Source of the DNA: Imbricaverruca yamaguchii
Taxonomy: Eukaryota; Arthropoda; Thecostraca; Neoverrucidae
Assembly (NCBI GenBank): GCA_034440575.1
Contig: JAOTOL010001459.1
Location: forward strand, 620,001 to 684,000
Direction of reading: 5' to 3'
Length of the DNA stretch: 64,000 bases
Part shown: one piece after another, positions 40,630 to 51,469 of the stretch
Position numbering within the stretch: the first letter of the stretch is position 1
Layout of the letters: each line of letters begins with the position of its first letter
Notes under the pieces: generated by a model
What the model was told of the DNA's origin: nothing
Database searches by the model: none
What the model saw: only the letters and a program-made list of their open reading frames with translations
Made by a program: the position numbers and the translations under genes

Positions 40630-43063
40630 CAGTGTAGGATTTTCATATTTTTTTCTTGGTAGTGGAGTACAATTTTTTTTTAGGCTGGAGTACAAAAAAA
40701 AACAGGTATGCACTAACTGACAACTGACCTTGTTTTAGTGGAGCTGAAAACCAATGTCATCATTTTTGTATGCATGAACATCTTGCCAAACTAAGCCATG
40801 CCAAAAATTTTGCTGCACTAAAGAAATGAGTTGTCCATAACCAGGTGGCATCGCTTTAATGGAATTAAAAATAAATGTCAGCATTTCATGCTGTATGTAC
40901 CATACAAGCATTATATATGTACATATAGCTAACTGCTAAGTCAGCAATATGTCAGCAAGCTGAGTCGTGAATATGTGTAATTGTGTCGATGAATGCATCT
41001 AGTGGGAAATGCCCTCAGTAGCGAAAATACTCCCCAAAATATACCCATGATATATGGAAATGGGATAGATGTTGCCTGAGTGTAGGTGCGTGAAGCAATT
41101 CCAGAGTTCACAAATCTTTATGATTAATGGGGTTGATGTGATGTGAATGCACAAATAACATCTCTGTTGGCAGAGCTCAGGATGACTCGCACTCACTCAT
41201 ATTGGGCGGGCCACACAACCGGGATCATCTTTCAACAAACACTTCTCCAAGGGACTGGTCCCACGACTAATGGGCCGAGTTCACCCGCGATTCACTGGAA
41301 TTATTGCTAACTTCAGTTGTCTTTAGATGGATTGGTGGCCAAGATCTTGAACACTCCCCAAACGCGTTTCATGGCCCCAGTTGGTCCCCTCGCGATGAGC
41401 CGGTTTTACAGCGGAAGTTTCATCATAGGTCACGTGGTCTCAGGAACAAGATAGAGGGAGAATGCCCGGGATAATGATGTGCATACGTTAAAAGCGACCA
41501 CAAAATAAAATTATTACATCAGTTTTAATAACGAAATATGTTTTACTATTCATGCCGTCGAAATAAGGAGAGTTAATCTTATGACATCAGGAAATTTTAA
41601 CATGTTTCAGATTTATGTGGAGACTGCACACAGCTCTATGGAATATGAGAGCCAACGAACGACTGCCATATATATATAATTTGTACTGTTGTTAAATTAG
41701 CGAAGGATGAGGTTATAAGCCAACTTCAGGCGCAATGGTAGAGAAAATAATAACAAAAGCATACTTAATCCATGTTGACCAAGTCTATAAATATGGGTTT
41801 CGGAATATATAATGGTTTAATGAAAATTATACTAAAACAGTCCGGCTAAAATAGTTTTATTCTCATCACCAAGAAGGTTATTTTGCATGAAAAAGCTGAG
41901 ACAAGGAATTCAAACCCATTCTTATTATTATTATAAGTTCCTTCATGTACTTGTTTAGTTCATGTCTGGAATGTTTAGTTGAAACAAGGATCGAGTTAGG
42001 AGTATCTAGAGCTGCTAGACGGGAGTACCTGTAAAACCGCCCACGGGCGGTTTTATTTTTCTTCTTAGAGCTGGTCGGATTCGCTAACTCAGCCCGAGAT
42101 GTACAACTGCTCATGGGGCGAGGAACAGGGAATGGGTCGGAGTAAATTTCGGAACATATATTACGGACCCTTCACTGACGCCGATGAACCCAAAATGTGG
42201 TTATATTTCAAGGTGCATGTTTATCTTCGCACATATTTACAAAAAAAAATATGCGAGTCATGCAAAAGTGCACAAATGACATTGGTTTCTTGGTGTAATC
42301 GCCTCGGAGAACTTGCTTGCTCCGGGGCGGATTTTAGGAAATTTGAAGTTATTTTCTTTTGAAGTTATTGAACGGGCTCATTGTGTCTAAAAATTTGTCC
42401 CTTTAACAAAACGACCTTCGATTGCGCCTTTAAAGCATTTACTGGCGAAACCAGGCTTCAACTTTATACTCCGATTGCACCAAGTACCCCTAGATTTGCC
42501 AACTAGAGATTTCTGGTGCTTCTTGGCGAGTACTCCAGCGCAAGGCTAGAACACCTCTAGGCTCCAGCGCAAGTTTCCAAAGAGTAATATGAAATAGATA
42601 TTCATTAATCTAACTGTTATATATCAGATAAAATATTTATAAATATTGAACAAATATTGATAAATATTGAACAAATATTGTTAAATATTGAACCAATATT
42701 GAATTAATTATTGACTTTATTGACACTAATATAGCGTTTTTCACATATGAAGCGCCGACGCTGTGCGTAGCCGGTTTTAGTAAGGTACTTTACGAATTTT
42801 AGCGCAGCACCGACGGCTCATGCTCCGTATGCTTTGTACTGCCTTTCAAGGATGTGTAGTGCCGTTGGCTGGTCGGGGCGCTGGGGTCGCGGAAACTGCT
42901 AGTTGTTGTCAGGTATGGACTTTTAGTAGTAGCACTCGACCAAGCAATGTTCTTCGTTTTCCATTCTGGTGTACAAAATATTTCATTTAACGTAGTCACA
43001 ATCCTGGAGTGCAAAATGTATTGGTATGCATGACACCAACAAACTCCAGTTTTTCCAACACTG
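40630..43063 (+). mobile_element. hAT-like element E1 (2,434 bp), perfect 8-bp TSD, inserted in its own family member
   Basis: Starts CAGTGTAGGATTTTC and ends TTTTTCCAACACTG. The octamer CCTAGAAG occurs on both sides (40622-40629 and 43064-43071). The terminal match is short (CAGTGTAGG against CAGTGTTGG). No transposase frame is present. The interior shares 37545-40457 flank sequence with E2, and its 42101-43063 segment is tandemly matched by 43071-43993 because E1 landed inside an older copy at the homologous position. Confidence 0.9.
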
Positions 43064-43993
43064 CCTAGAAGTACAACTGATCATGGGGCGGGGGAACAGG
43101 GAATGGGTCGGAGTAAATTTCGGAACATGTATTACGGACCCTTCACTGACACTGATGAACCCAAAATGTGGTTATATTTTAAGGCGCATGTTTATCTTCG
43201 CACACATTTACAAATAAAATATGCGACAGTCATGCAAAAGTGCACAAATGACATTGGTTTCTTGGTGTAATCGCCTCGGAGAACTTGCTTGCTCCGGGGC
43301 GGATTTTAGGAAATTTGCAGTGATTTTCTTGCATTGAACGGTCTCATTGTGTCTAAAAAAAAGTTGTCCCTTTAACAAAACGACCTTCGATTGCGCATTC
43401 AAAGCATTTACTGGCGAAACCAGGCTTCAAATATATACTCCGGTGACACCAAGTACTCCCAGATTTCCCAACTAGGGATTTCTGTTGCTTCTTGGCGAGT
43501 ACTCCAGCACAAGGCTATAGAACACCTCCAGGCTCCAGCGCAAGTTTCCAAAGAGTAATATGAAATGGATATGCATTAATCTAAATATGTCATCAGATTA
43601 AATATTGAATAAATATTGAATTAATATTGAATTAATTATTGACTTTATTGACACAAATATAGCGTCTTTTCACATATGACGCGCCGCAAGTTGTGCGTGG
43701 CCGGTTTTAGCAAGGCCGTTTACTGATTTTAGCGCAACACCGACGAGCATGCTCTGTACGCTTTGTACTGCCTTTCAAGGATGTGTAGTGACGTTGACTG
43801 GTCGGCGCGCTGGGGTCGCGGAAACTGCTAGTTGTTGTCAAGTATGGACTGAGTGGTAGCACTCGACCAAACAATGTTGTTCTTCGTTTTCCCTTCTGGA
43901 GTACAAAATATTTCGTTTAGTCTAGTCACAATCCTGGAATACAAAATGTATTGGTATGCATGACACCAACAAACTCCAGTTTCTACAACACTG

Positions 43994-44631
43994 CCTGAGT
44001 AGATTTTCACAACTTTTCAGGACTTTAATTATGTTTTTTACTTTGTGTTATTTCATGTTATTTCATTTTGTGGATATATGAAGAAGAAAAAAAGTATTTG
44101 TAATAAGAAAAGGACATCGGAATCGACCAGGGCTACAATTTTTTGGCACCACAAATAATTTTTTTTTCTTTCAAAATTTTGAGTTAGTTTTCTTAATTTT
44201 CCTTCTCCAATGGGTAGAGCAGACCGAGAAATGTTGTTGGAAGTCAACTTGCCCTAATAAAAAATGCTTACTTTAGCCAAAACCTGGGGTTTGAACTGCA
44301 ATATGGCAGATACACAATTTATATGTAGACAAAAACGAAAAAAAGAAGAATTCAACTTCCATGTTTTGCTGCATCAGTAAATAAACAACCGCTGCAAGTT
44401 TCATGAAGGTATCTGTATCCATTAAAGCGTGATGACTGGTTGGACTTTTTTTGGAGGTGACCTCACTTGACCTCGACTAACTTCTTGACCATAGATGACC
44501 TGGCCTGAATTTTTTTAATCAGGATGTCAAATTGATGTGGGAGACTATATGCCAAATTTGAGCATGTTGCCACTCTCCGTTCGTCCGCTATCCGCAAAAA
44601 ACTTCCGCTATCTGCTATGAGGGGGGGTGGT
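43994..44631. other. Spacer between the opposing hAT clusters
   Basis: Unique AT-rich DNA. 44440-44510 has several TGACCT hexamers (GGTGACCTCACTTGACCTCG) like those in T1's TIRs, perhaps a remnant. No gene is seen. Confidence 0.45.
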
Positions 44632-47600
44632 TATTGGTGTATTCACATCATATGCCTATTCATCATAAACATTTGTTCGTGAACTTTGGGAATACATCAC
44701 CCACCTACACTCAGGCAATATCTATCCAATTTGCACATATCATGGGTATATTTTTGGGAGTACTTTGGCTACTGAGGACATTTCCCACTAGATGCATTCC
44801 TTGGCATGATTGCACCTTTTCATGATTTAGCTTGCTGACATATTGCTGACTTAGCAGTTAGCTATATGTACATATATGTTCGTATGGTACATACTGTATG
44901 AAATGCTAACATTTATTTTTAATTCCATTAACGCAATACTACCTGGTTATGGACAACTCATTTTTCTAGTGCAGCAAAATTTTGGACATTGCTTAGTTTG
45001 CCAAGATGTTTATGCATACATAAATGCTAACATTGGTTTTCAGCCCCACTAAAACAAGGTTAATCAGTGTTGGAAAAACTGAAGTTTGTTGGTGTCATGG
45101 ATACCAATACATTATGTACTCCAGGATGGTGACTAGACTAAATGAAATATTTTGTACTCCAGAAGGGAAAACGAGGAACTATTGTTTGGTCGAGTGCTAC
45201 CACTCAAAGTCCATACCTGACAACAACTAGCAATTTCCACGATCCCAGTGCGCCGACCAGTCAACGTCACTACACATCCTTGGAAGGCAGTGTAAAGCGT
45301 ACAGAGCATGCTCGTCGGTGTTGCGCTAAAACCTGTAAACGGCCTTGCTAAAACCGGCTACGCACAACTTGCGGCGCTTCACATGTGAAAAGACGCTATA
45401 TTTGTGTGAATAAAGTCAATGATTAATTCAATATTTATTCAATATTGATTCAATAGTTATTCAATATTGATTCATTATTTATCAATACTTAATCTGATAT
45501 ATGATATATTTATATTAATGAATATCTATTTCATGTTAATTTTGGATACCCCAGCGTCACTACACATCCTTGAAAGGCAGTACAAAGCATACGAAGGAGC
45601 ATTAGCCGTCGGTGTTGCGCTAAAATTCGTAAAGAACCTTACTAAAACCGGCTACGCACAACGTCGGCGCTTCATATGTGAAAAACGCTATATTAGTGTC
45701 AATAAAGTCAATAATTAATTCAATATTTATTCAATATTGGTCCAATATTTATCAATATTTTATCTGATATATAACATACTTAGATTAATGAATATCTATT
45801 CCATATTACTCTTTGGAAACTTGCGCTGGAGCCTAGAGGTGTTCTATAGCCTTGCGCTGGAGTACTCGCCAAGAAGCACCAGAAATCTCTAGTTGGAAAA
45901 TCTGGGGGTACTTGGTTTCGCCGGAGTAAATATTTGAAGCCCGGTTTCGCCAGTAAGTGCTGTGAATGCGCAATCAAAGGTTGTTTTGTTAAAGGGACAA
46001 TTTTTTTAGACAATGAGCCCGTTCAATGCAAGAAAATCACTTCAGATTTCCTAAAAATCTGCCCCGGAGCAAGCAAGTTCTCCGAGGCGATTACACCAAG
46101 AAACCAATGTCATTTGTGCACTTTTGCATGACTGTCGCATTTTTTTTTTGTAAATGTGTGCGAAGATAAACATGCGCCTTGAAAATATAACCGCATTTTG
46201 GGTTCATCGGTCAGTGAAGGGTCCGTAATACATGTTCCGAAATTTACTCCGACCCATTCCCTGTTCCCCTGCCCCATGATCAGTTGTACTTCTAGGGCTG
46301 GGGTAGCGAATCCGACCAGCTCTATCTAAGAGGAAAAATAAAACGGCCTGTGAGCGGTTTTACAGGGACAATTTGTACTCCCGTCTAGCAGCTCTAGATA
46401 CTCCTAACTCAATCCTTGCATCAACTAAACATTCCAGACATGAACTAAACAAGTAGATGAAGGAACTTATAATAATAATAAGAATGGGTTTGAATTCCTT
46501 GTCTCAGCTTTTTCATGCAAAATAACCTTCTTGGTGATGAGAATAAAACTATTTTAGCCAGACTGTTTTAGTATAATTTTCATTAAACCATTATATATTC
46601 CGAAACCCATATTTATAGACTTGGTCAACATGGATTAAGTATGCTTTTGTTATTATTTTATCTACCTTTGTGCCTGAAGTTGGCTTATAACCTCATCCTT
46701 CGCTAATTTAACAACAGCACAAATTATATATATGGCAGTCGTTCGTAGGCTCTCATATTCCATAGAGCTGTGTGCAGTCTCCACGCAAATCAGTAACATG
46801 TTAAAATTTTCTGATGTAAGATTAACTCTCCTTATTTTGACAGCAGGAATAGTAAAACATATTTCGTTATTAAAATCGATGTGATAATTTTATTTTATGG
46901 TCGCTTTTAACTTGTGCATATCAATATGCCGGGTATTCTCCCTCTATCTTGTTCCTGAGACCACGTGACCTATGACGAAACTTCCGCTGTAAAACCGACT
47001 CATCGCGACGGGACCCACTGGGGCCATGAAACTCATTTGGGGAGCGTTCAAAATCTTGGCCACCAATCCGTCTAAAGACAACTGAAGTTAGCAATAATTC
47101 CAATGAATCGCGGGTGAACTCGGCCCATTAGTCGTGGGACCAGTCCCTCGGAGAAGTGTTTGTTGAAGGATGATCCCGGTTGTGTGGTCCGGCCAATGTG
47201 AGTGAGTACGAGTCATCCTGATCTCTGCCAACAGATATGTTATTTGTGCGTTCACATCACATCAAGCCCATTCATCATAAATATTTGTTTGTGAACTCTG
47301 GAATTGCTTCACGCACCTACACTCATCTATCAACATCTATCCCATTTCCATATATCATGGGTATATTTTGGGGAGTACTTTGGCTACTGAGGGCATTTCC
47401 CACTAGATGCATTCCTCGACACAATTCACATATTCACGACTCAGCTTGCTGACATATTGCTGACTTAGAAGTTAGCTATATGTACATATATAAGGCTTAC
47501 ATGGTACATACAGCATGAAATGCTGACATTTATTTTTAATTCCATTAAAGCAATGCTACCTGGTTATGGACAACTAGTTTTTTTAGTGCAGCAAAATTTT

Positions 47601-47886
47601 GGGCATGGCTTAGTTTGGCAAGATGTTCATGCATACAAAAATGGTGACATTGGTTTTCAGCCCCACTAAAACAAGGTCAGTTGTCAGTTAGTGCATACCT
47701 GTTTTTTTTGTACTCGAGCCTAAAAAAAAATGTACTCCACTACCAAGAAAAAAATATGAAAATCCTACACTGAGGTTAATTGTCAGCAAGTGCATAGCTA
47801 TTTTTTGGAATCCAGCTAAAAATTCGTACTGAAGCTAAAAATTTTGTACTCCACTAAGAATTTAAAAAAAAGGAAATCCTACACTG
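44632..47886 (-). mobile_element. Truncated host copy E4 of the hAT family, carrying E3
   Basis: The minus-strand start is CAGTGTAGGATTTCC at 47886. The copy continues on both sides of E3 (44632-45064 and 47773-47886) and stops abruptly at about 44632, so only ~540 bp of host remain. It corresponds to 36361-36890 of E2 in opposite orientation. Confidence 0.78.
45065..47772 (-). mobile_element. hAT-like element E3 (2,708 bp), perfect 8-bp TSD, inserted in E4
   Basis: On the minus strand it starts CAGTGTAGGATTTTC (47772) and ends TTTTTCCAACACTG (45065). AGGTTAAT flanks both sides (45057-45064 and 47773-47780). It is homologous to E1 end to end, with one extra internal ~291-bp tandem duplication (CGTCACTACACATCCTTG at 45264 and 45555) that accounts for the length difference. 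No transposase frame. Confidence 0.9.
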
Positions 47887-48208
47887 ATGAATTGCCATCA
47901 ACAATATTTGGTAGGTTATATAATTTCATTGGTTTTTATTATGGTCCATGTTGTAAAAAAAAAAATATTACCGGGGTTCGACATATTGGCTATGGAGAAG
48001 TCCTTTAATGATGTTCTCATTGGATTATTCATCAGTATATAAGTTTACTTATTGTGCATTCTGGCATAATCATTCCTTTAAATTTTGGTTTGCTTTCGAT
48101 GAATGTGCTCTCTAAAGGATTTTTCCAGGATACAGGCTTTGAAGAATGGTTCTCCTGAGCAGGTCTAGTGAGAACAAGCTCAATTTCCAAAATAGGATGG
48201 GAGAGTCC
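47887..48208. other. Gene-less stretch
   Basis: AT-rich; nothing recognised. Confidence 0.4.
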
Positions 48209-49014
48209 CAGTGTAAAATAATTGACCACGTGGCCTGGAAATTCACAGTTAATGGAATTGTGCTATTTCATCCTTGTCTTAGGGTTTTTACCATTTTGCC
48301 ACATGCGTGGGCAGTCATACACACGACTGCTAAATAATGTTAAATGTATGTGACCGAAGTGAAAGGCATTCCGCCGCTTTTTAATCCTTACGTGGCGATC
48401 CTTTATTTTCTTCCAATCTTTCACTATTCCCAAGCAACTTCTTTCTTCATCCACACGGTTAATGGTGAAGTAATTTTAGGACACTGGAGAGTCCACATGC
48501 CTGATCAGTCTCTGGATTAGTATAAAGTTATTAGTTTGTCACATTGTAATCACCAAATATTCTTGATCTTGTACTTCAAATGATTTCAGTTTATCGCAGA
48601 GGTTCTTTTGGGTAAGAAGTTACAATAACTATACAATATTTGCTAATGTGATTCAATGTCTTTACTGTCTAGTTCTGACACGGTTGCAATTAAAGTGTGC
48701 ACGCTATCCACACTACCTTTTAAGAGGGGAGGTGATACCGCGTTGGGCCCGATGACAGTTCCTCACATGCATGCTTTCTTGCTCCAAATTCCAGGATGGA
48801 CGAAGGCGTCGGTTCGGTTCGAACGTCCACAAGGATATAGTGATTAAATGTATGTTGTGTTAACTGTTAACTGTTGATTAACTGTGATTAACTGAGTTGT
48901 GACGATAAACTACGATGCATTGCAATATTTCAGTGATTGCTCTGAGGAAGTTATCATGACAAACATGTGTTTATATATTGGTTGTCCAGTTTTATGTAGT
49001 TCATCCCTCCCAAA

Positions 49015-49081
<67 letters not shown>

Positions 49082-49377
49082 CATACATACATACATACAT
49101 AGTTTCCTAAAATTATTTCGCCATTAACTGTGCGGATGAAGAAAGAAGTTGCTTGGGAATAGTGGAAGATTGGAGGAAAATAAAGGATCGCCACTTAAGG
49201 ATTAAAAACGTGGAATGCCTTTCACTTCAGTCACATGCATTTTACATTTTTTAGCAGTCGTGTGTATAATGACTGCCCACACGTGGGGCAAAATGGTAAA
49301 AACCTAAGGCAAGAATGAAGTAGCACAATTGCATTAACTGTGAATTTCCAGGCCACATGGTCAATTGTTTTACACTG
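48209..49377. mobile_element. Foldback element with ~277-bp arms and CAGTGTAAAA ends
   Basis: The left arm 48209-48485 starts CAGTGTAAAATAATTGACCA. The right arm 49100-49377 is its reverse complement with scattered mismatches, ending TGGTCAATTGTTTTACACTG. The loop holds the TA and CATA microsatellites. The CAGTG ends suggest the hAT superfamily, but the flanking octamers (GAGAGTCC and CATACATA) differ, so there is no TSD support. The right flank has become a CATA repeat. Confidence 0.78.
49015..49100. repeat. (TA)n-(CATA)n microsatellite
   Basis: About 31 TA units followed by about six CATA units, in the loop of the foldback element. Confidence 0.97.
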
Positions 49378-49516
49378 CATACATACATACGTGCGTACGT
49401 ACAGTTAGTGCGATGCAGTTGGTGTGGCCCTCTGGCCACCAACCAATCAGCCGCTCGTCTAACCATATCCTATCCTCATCTAATCATAAGCCAACCAGCC
49501 GGTCACAGCTGGCATT

Positions 49517-49588
49517 GTATTAAATACGCGGTCCTACGCGCTGGTACGCTTTGAGAGGGGAGGCGAAGCCACGATGTCCTCTGAAACA
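49517..49588 (+). promoter_or_regulatory. Candidate promoter and first coding exon of the hnRNP L-like gene
   Basis: ATTAAATAC at 49518-49526 is TATA-like. Fifty bases downstream ATGTCCTCTGAAACA (49574-49588) is followed by the donor GTAAGA. Splicing to the acceptor CCTTGCAG at 49921 keeps the frame into IVAVGPFCSAMNG. Attractive but based only on motif spacing. Confidence 0.25.
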
Positions 49589-49921
49589 GTAAGACGTTTT
49601 TTCCTTACCATAACCTCTCAGTGGAACAAAGACTTCCCTTCGATTTGAACTTCTGTGAAGCCCTGAGCGTATGATGTTTTAGGTAACAATTCAGGTGGTG
49701 TCCAGGAGGGCCACATATATCGGTATATATTGGCTGCTCGGTTCGACACAATTGATCGTTTCGAAATAGATACCTGCGGTCACCTGTTACGTCAAAGAAG
49801 AGTATATGGGCGCCACACCACCAGTAGCGGTTGATGCGACCTTGAGCCCGAATGATAAGTTAGTCAATCGAATGCGGCGTCGCCTGAGCGTGTGTCGATC
49901 GGATGTCGTTGGACCTTGCAG

Positions 49922-51469
49922 ATCGTCGCAGTCGGACCGTTCTGTTCTGCAATGAACGGCATGCACATGGAGGGTCACCTGGGCAAACGTCACCGCACGG
50001 AAGACATGGGAAGTCACGCGGACAGCTCGCACCCGCCGCGCAAGCGCAAGGACTTCGAGCCGATGCCGCCCAACCACATACTGCTCTTCACCATCCTCAA
50101 CCCGGTGTATCCCATCACGGTGGAGATCTTACACACCATCTGCTCCTCACACGCTCGCGTCATCCGCATAGTCATCTTCCAGAAGAACGGTGTACAGGCC
50201 ATGATTGAGTTGGAGTCTGTGGAGGCGGCGTGCGCCGTGCGCGAGGCGCTCAACGGCGCAGACATCTATTCCGGCTGCTGCACGCTCAAAATCGAATTTG
50301 CCAAGCCGACGCGTCTCAACGTCAACCGCAACGACTCACGCAGCTGGGACTACACTGTGCCGGGACCCGGCCAGGAGGAGGTGGCACCCGTCAAGAAGGC
50401 GCCGCTGCTGCCCGAGCCACCAGCCATGGGTGGCGGATACCAGGCGATGGGCGGCGCCGGCGCTGGCGGCTACCAGGACTCTCGCCACGGCGACATGCGC
50501 GGCACGTCGCGAATGTCCGCCTCGATGGACCGGTACGGCGGCGCCGCCGGCGGCGGTGGCGTCAGCGACCGGTACGGCGGCGGCGGCGCCGCCGACCGCT
50601 ACGGCATGCAGTCGGACCGCGGCTACCTGGGCGGCAGCGGCCAGGACTACGGCCGCGGGGACGGCGGCTACGGCCAGGACTCGTACGGCAGTCGCATGGG
50701 CGGCGGACGCGGCCGCGACGAGCGCGCAGTCGGCATGGGCGTGGGTGGCGGTGGCGGCCCCGGCCCCCAGCAGGGCGCCGTTCTCATGGTATACGACATG
50801 GACAAGAACCGCATGAACCCCGACCGGCTCTTCAACATCTTCTGCCAGTACGGCAACGTGGTGCGCGTCAAGTTCCTCAAGAGCAAGGAGGGTTGCGCCA
50901 TGATCCAGATGGAGGATGGCTTGGCCGTCGAGCGCGCGCTCAACAACCTCAACAGTCTGGAGTTCTTCGGCTGTCGCATGCAGCTGAGCTACAGCAAGCA
51001 GCCGTACCTGAACGAGGTGCAGCAGCCACACACCCTGCCCGACGGCACCTCCAGCTTCGCCGACTTCACGCACAACCGCAACAACCGCTTCCTGGATCCG
51101 GCCAAAGCCAGCAAGAACCGCATCCAGGCACCGTCCCGCATCATTCACTTCTACAACATGCCGCCCGGTATGAGCAACGAGGAGATCAACGACATCTTCA
51201 CCAGCCAGGAGCTGGCGCCGCCCGAGACCATCAAGATGTTCCCGGTCAAATCGGAGCGAAGCTGCTCGGGCCTAATGGAGTTCACCACAGTCTCGGAGGC
51301 CGTCGAGGCTCTCGCCGTCTGCAACCACACGGCCGTGCCACACGCCAGCAGCAAGTTCCCCTACACGCTGAAGCTGTGCTTCTCGTCAACCCGCGGCGAC
51401 GGCCCGCGCGGCGGGCGCGGAGCAGCTCGCGAAGGGAGCCGCGAAGAAGGCGGCGACCAGTACTACTAA
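49922..51469 (+). CDS. hnRNP L / Smooth-type RNA-binding protein, single long exon with three RRMs
   Basis: A nuclear RNA-binding protein of the hnRNP L/PTB class, which binds CA-rich pre-mRNA and regulates splicing. The first internal ATG is at 49952, giving 505 residues to TAA at 51469; the frame is open from the acceptor-like CCTTGCAG ending at 49921. Residues 12-33 hold two basic clusters (KRHR, PRKRKD) suggesting nuclear import. RRM2-like domain about 41-119: HILLFTILNPVYPIT, VIRIVIFQKNGVQAMIE, NGADIYSGCCTLKIEFAKP. A Gly/Tyr/Arg-rich linker spans about 142-274. RRM3-like about 275-349: AVLMVYDMDKNRMNPDRLF, YGNVVRVKFLKSKEG. RRM4-like about 395-478: IIHFYNMPPGMSNEEIND, SERSCSGLMEF, PYTLKLCFS. 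The tail is RG-rich. RRM1, present in typical family members, is absent from this exon, and no upstream exon encoding it was seen, so this may be an isoform, an RRM1-less paralogue or a gene with a distant 5' part. The absence of introns across three RRMs is unusual. Confidence 0.93.
   Translation: MVAVGPFCSAMNGMHMEGHLGKRHRTEDMGSHADSSHPPRKRKDFEPMPPNHILLFTILNPVYPITVEILHTICSSHARVIRIVIFQKNGVQAMIELESVEAACAVREALNGADIYSGCCTLKIEFAKPTRLNVNRNDSRSWDYTVPGPGQEEVAPVKKAPLLPEPPAMGGGYQAMGGAGAGGYQDSRHGDMRGTSRMSASMDRYGGAAGGGGVSDRYGGGGAADRYGMQSDRGYLGGSGQDYGRGDGGYGQDSYGSRMGGGRGRDERAVGMGVGGGGGPGPQQGAVLMVYDMDKNRMNPDRLFNIFCQYGNVVRVKFLKSKEGCAMIQMEDGLAVERALNNLNSLEFFGCRMQLSYSKQPYLNEVQQPHTLPDGTSSFADFTHNRNNRFLDPAKASKNRIQAPSRIIHFYNMPPGMSNEEINDIFTSQELAPPETIKMFPVKSERSCSGLMEFTTVSEAVEALAVCNHTAVPHASSKFPYTLKLCFSSTRGDGPRGGRGAAREGSREEGGDQYY

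Larger units (their letters stand above)
36361..43993 (+). mobile_element. Host copy E2 of a hAT-like family, interrupted by two later insertions
   Basis: Starts CAGTGTAGGATTTCC and ends CTACAACACTG. It contains transposon T1 (37550-40456) and a second copy of its own family (40630-43063). Without these and their target duplications it is about 2.28 kb. Flanks are CTAGATTT on the left and CCTGAGTA then GATTTT on the right, so no clean 8-bp duplication is seen. No transposase frame. Confidence 0.8.

Noticed and set aside
36353..44008. An 8-bp target duplication for host element E2
   Set aside because: TAGATTT occurs on both sides, but six bases away from the right terminus, so it is not a proper TSD.
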